From Deltaproteobacteria bacterium (GTDB lineage Bacteria; SAR324; NAC60-12), in assembly GCA_002716165.1 (NCBI GenBank), contig PAZT01000027.1:1-17447 (forward strand): 17,447 nt of DNA. The letters run 5' to 3'. Positions 15,648-17,447 of the stretch are shown one piece after another. The notes below the pieces were generated by a model. It was not told where the DNA came from. It made no database searches and saw only the letters and a list, made by a program, of their open reading frames with translations. The position numbers and the translations under genes were made by a program. Each line of letters starts with the position of its first letter. Positions within the stretch are counted from its first letter, which is position 1.

Positions 15648-16442
15648 ATGGCAAAAGTAATTACATTCGCCAGCCAGAAAGGCGGAGTGGGAAAAACCAC
15701 TTCCGCAGTTCATTTGTCAACTGCCTTCGCTCTTGGAGGTTATAAAACATTATTAGTAGACCTTGACCCTCAAGGTTCAGTGCATCACTCACTAGGTATT
15801 GATAGGAAAGATGGTGTTGGAGTGTGTGAAGTATTTCTTACACCAAGTATTTCTCTGAAGGAAATCGTCCAAAACGGCAAACATCAAAACCTTGACCTGT
15901 TGCTTTCAAACATTCAGGATCTTCTTGCTGAACAGACCGTTAATAAAATTGCTGCTGATTACTATCATATTTCTCAATGGTTGGAGCAAAATGCTTCCAA
16001 TATATATGAATTTATCATCATTGATGCTCCCGCATCTACAAGCCCAATAAGTATCAACGCAATGCTAGCAGCAGACTTGATCATTGTCCCACTAGAATGT
16101 GAAGCCTTGGCAATAAAATCTTTAAAACGATTTTTACAAGCATTTAAGGAACTACAGAAAAATATCGAGCCTGGCCTGCGCCTTGCGGGAATACTGCTAA
16201 CAATGTATAACGATGAAATTCTATCCCATCAGCAAGTCTGCAGACAAATATACCAGACACTTGGTGACTCAGTTTTTGAAACAATTATTCCTAATTGCCC
16301 TTACATTCTTGAAGCTAGCTCTATGGGAATAGACGTAATCCAGCGTCATCTAAATTCAGAAGGGGCAACTGGATATATTAGACTTGCTAACGAACTACTG
16401 GACCGATTCCTTTTACCAAAGTCTGATGACGTAAGTCAATAA
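15648..16442 (+). CDS. ParA/Soj-family partitioning ATPase, orphan
   Basis: This 264-residue P-loop ATPase has the deviant Walker A motif KGGVGKTT (11-18), the A' motif LLVDLDPQG (35-43), and a Walker B IIIDAPAS (123-130), where most relatives have DxPPS. Soj-like stretches follow: PLECEALAIKSL (148-159), LAGILLTMYND and IIPNC then EASSMG. Such proteins bind ATP and non-specific DNA and position chromosomes, plasmids or large complexes. There is no ParB gene on either side and no parS-like site that I can identify. The next gene is a prepilin-peptidase-like protein, so its cargo is open. It could be the chromosomal ParA with ParB elsewhere, or a cargo-positioning relative. The start is the only good N-terminal Met, giving MAKVITFASQKGG. 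No Shine-Dalgarno is seen. Confidence 0.9.
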   Translation: MAKVITFASQKGGVGKTTSAVHLSTAFALGGYKTLLVDLDPQGSVHHSLGIDRKDGVGVCEVFLTPSISLKEIVQNGKHQNLDLLLSNIQDLLAEQTVNKIAADYYHISQWLEQNASNIYEFIIIDAPASTSPISINAMLAADLIIVPLECEALAIKSLKRFLQAFKELQKNIEPGLRLAGILLTMYNDEILSHQQVCRQIYQTLGDSVFETIIPNCPYILEASSMGIDVIQRHLNSEGATGYIRLANELLDRFLLPKSDDVSQ

Positions 16443-16620
16443 CTTAAAAAAATTATTAAATAAGGTATAATAATTTTAAATCCTAAAATTTTTAATTTAT
16501 GAGGTTATGAATTCTTAGGATCTTCAAAAAATGGGTTTCTAGTTACGCCAGTTCCTTAAGCTACTTCAGTATTTTTAATTTAAAAATAGTTAAAAATAAT
16601 ATGATTTATCCAGAAAATTC

Positions 16621-17148
16621 GTGCCATATTTTGAAGCAAGCATTTGGATTTTAATTGGTCTGATTAATGGAAGTTTTGCAAATGTATGCATTGATAGACT
16701 CCCTCTGCAGTTTTCAGATAATAAACTTCGATCACGATTGCTTAAATCTTCTAAATTAGCATCAAATCTGAAAAAACTTCTAAAAGAGCGTACATTAACA
16801 TTAAACAAACCAAAACGATCATTTTGTTTTAGCTGTGGACACCAGCTTCAATGGTTTGAAAATATTCCTCTACTGTCTTACATTTTAATCAAAGGACATT
16901 GCAGGGCATGCAATGAAGTTTTACCCTCGAGGATATTTTTGACTGAGACCATGCATGGTTTATGGTATGGAATCTTTGGCTGGTTTTTTCAATATTGGGT
17001 TTGGTCCTTTTTAGCAGGCGTTAACTTTTCTTTTTTGTGGATTTTGGCATACTGTCAGTCGCATCAACAATTGAGATGCAGACTTTATTATGCCAGTGGG
17101 ATATTGCTAATGGTTAATTTAATGGTGTATTTTTTTATCGGAAGATGA
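16621..17148 (+). CDS. Prepilin peptidase-like protein, N-terminal (DiS_P_DiS) domain only
   Basis: The 175-residue product begins with a membrane helix and GLINGSFANVCIDRLP (13-28), the hallmark of type IV prepilin peptidase/N-methyltransferase. Two CxxC pairs follow: C69-C72 (CFSC, then GHQLQWFENIPLLSY) and C94-C97 (CRAC). They probably bind zinc and belong to the DiS_P_DiS domain linked to N-methylation. The usual C-terminal A24 peptidase part with its two catalytic Asp is absent: after about residue 110 there are only hydrophobic helices without Asp. A charged stretch (about 34-66) is inserted before the first CxxC. The start is GTG at 16621; the ATG at 16601 is in another frame and ends at once. 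It overlaps the next gene by ATGA. It could be a degenerate or repurposed relative with no peptidase activity. Confidence 0.75.
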   Translation: MPYFEASIWILIGLINGSFANVCIDRLPLQFSDNKLRSRLLKSSKLASNLKKLLKERTLTLNKPKRSFCFSCGHQLQWFENIPLLSYILIKGHCRACNEVLPSRIFLTETMHGLWYGIFGWFFQYWVWSFLAGVNFSFLWILAYCQSHQQLRCRLYYASGILLMVNLMVYFFIGR

Positions 17149-17447
17149 AGAAAATATTTTTTACTTTACTAAAACTAGTTATCGTATTTTCAATTTTGAT
17201 CTACCTAGTATATAGCGGAAGGTTGAATTTTGAAAAGTTTTTACTTTTTAGAGAATCGCCTGGGATACTGGCATTTATGATTTTTGTGCTCGTATTAATT
17301 GTCGTACCACTGGCAACATTTCGCTGGTGGCTTTTGTTACGCGCAATTGGATTACCTGTTGAACCAAAACAAACTTTTTTGTTGACATGGATTGGAAATT
17401 TCTTTAACACAACCCTTCCCGGAGCATTTACCGGTGATGTGGTCAAG
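17145..17447 (+). CDS. Flippase-like integral membrane protein (UPF0104 / LPG-synthase membrane region), N-terminal fragment
   Basis: The ATG at 17145 overlaps the TGA of the previous gene (ATGA), so it is translationally coupled. The 101 visible residues begin MKKIFFTLLKLVIVFSILIY, with membrane helices at about 6-23 and 40-57. They then show FRWWLLLRAIGLPVEPKQ (59-76) and WIGNFFNTTLPGAFTGDVVK (82-101). These blocks are typical of the UPF0104 / lysylphosphatidylglycerol synthase membrane-region family (PF03706), where W-x-x-LL-x-A-x-G and (N-x-x)LPG-x-x-GGD are conserved. Here the first Gly of GGD is Thr. The gene runs off the window. Members handle lipids or sugars on lipid carriers, but its substrate cannot be inferred. 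Confidence 0.85.
   Translation, partial: MKKIFFTLLKLVIVFSILIYLVYSGRLNFEKFLLFRESPGILAFMIFVLVLIVVPLATFRWWLLLRAIGLPVEPKQTFLLTWIGNFFNTTLPGAFTGDVVK

Noticed and set aside
16480..16521. ATCCTAA and TTAGGAT inverted arms downstream of the ParA gene
   Set aside because: The loop is 28 bases and no T-run follows, so a terminator or operator is not supported.
17201..17446. 81-codon minus-strand frame at the right edge
   Set aside because: It is antisense to the flippase-like gene, whose conserved motifs are clear on the plus strand.

Overview
The window is an A+T-rich stretch of bacterial chromosome. The organism looks Gram-negative: there is an RND efflux pump with its periplasmic adaptor, several Sec-exported small proteins including two of the DUF3015 type, and a RecD subunit of the RecBCD type. 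The mix would fit a marine proteobacterial or SAR324-like lineage, but that placement is an impression and not a sequence match. No phage, transposase, CRISPR array or integrase is visible. Only some genes have a clear Shine-Dalgarno sequence (positions 172, 1917 and 3503); most start directly behind A+U-rich leaders.

Layout. Positions 1-1332 (minus) hold the 5' end of an RND permease and, overlapping it by an ATGA, its membrane-fusion adaptor, which seems to lack the usual alpha-hairpin. Positions 1617-5136 (plus) carry small genes: a one-helix membrane protein, a short HPF/RaiA-like ribosome-associated protein, two tandem DUF3015 paralogues, a glycine-zipper exported protein and a GT61 (DUF563) glycosyltransferase. 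Positions 5183-13974 are all on the minus strand and read from high to low coordinate: recD, a 12-repeat exported ankyrin protein, a 574-residue protein of unknown family, ilvD (branched-chain amino acid synthesis), a decayed lutB/lutC remnant, and lhgO (L-2-hydroxyglutarate oxidase). Positions 14102-17447 are on the plus strand: a DusB-like tRNA-dihydrouridine synthase, a tRNA-Arg with the unusual anticodon GCG, an orphan ParA/Soj ATPase, a short prepilin-peptidase-like protein with only the zinc-finger-like N-terminal domain, and the start of a flippase-like (UPF0104/LPG-synthase membrane region) protein translationally coupled to it.

Most of the window is ordinary housekeeping. The points most worth a second look are: (i) a 315-base gene fossil between ilvD and lhgO that joins the N-terminus of LutB to the C-terminus of LutC in one frame, with two in-frame stops; (ii) tRNA-Arg(GCG), where bacteria normally use ACG read as ICG; (iii) the RND adaptor without a coiled-coil hairpin; (iv) the prepilin-peptidase-like protein without the aspartyl protease half; and (v) the unrecognised 574-residue protein next to the exported ankyrin protein. 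I did not find a convincing new multigene system.
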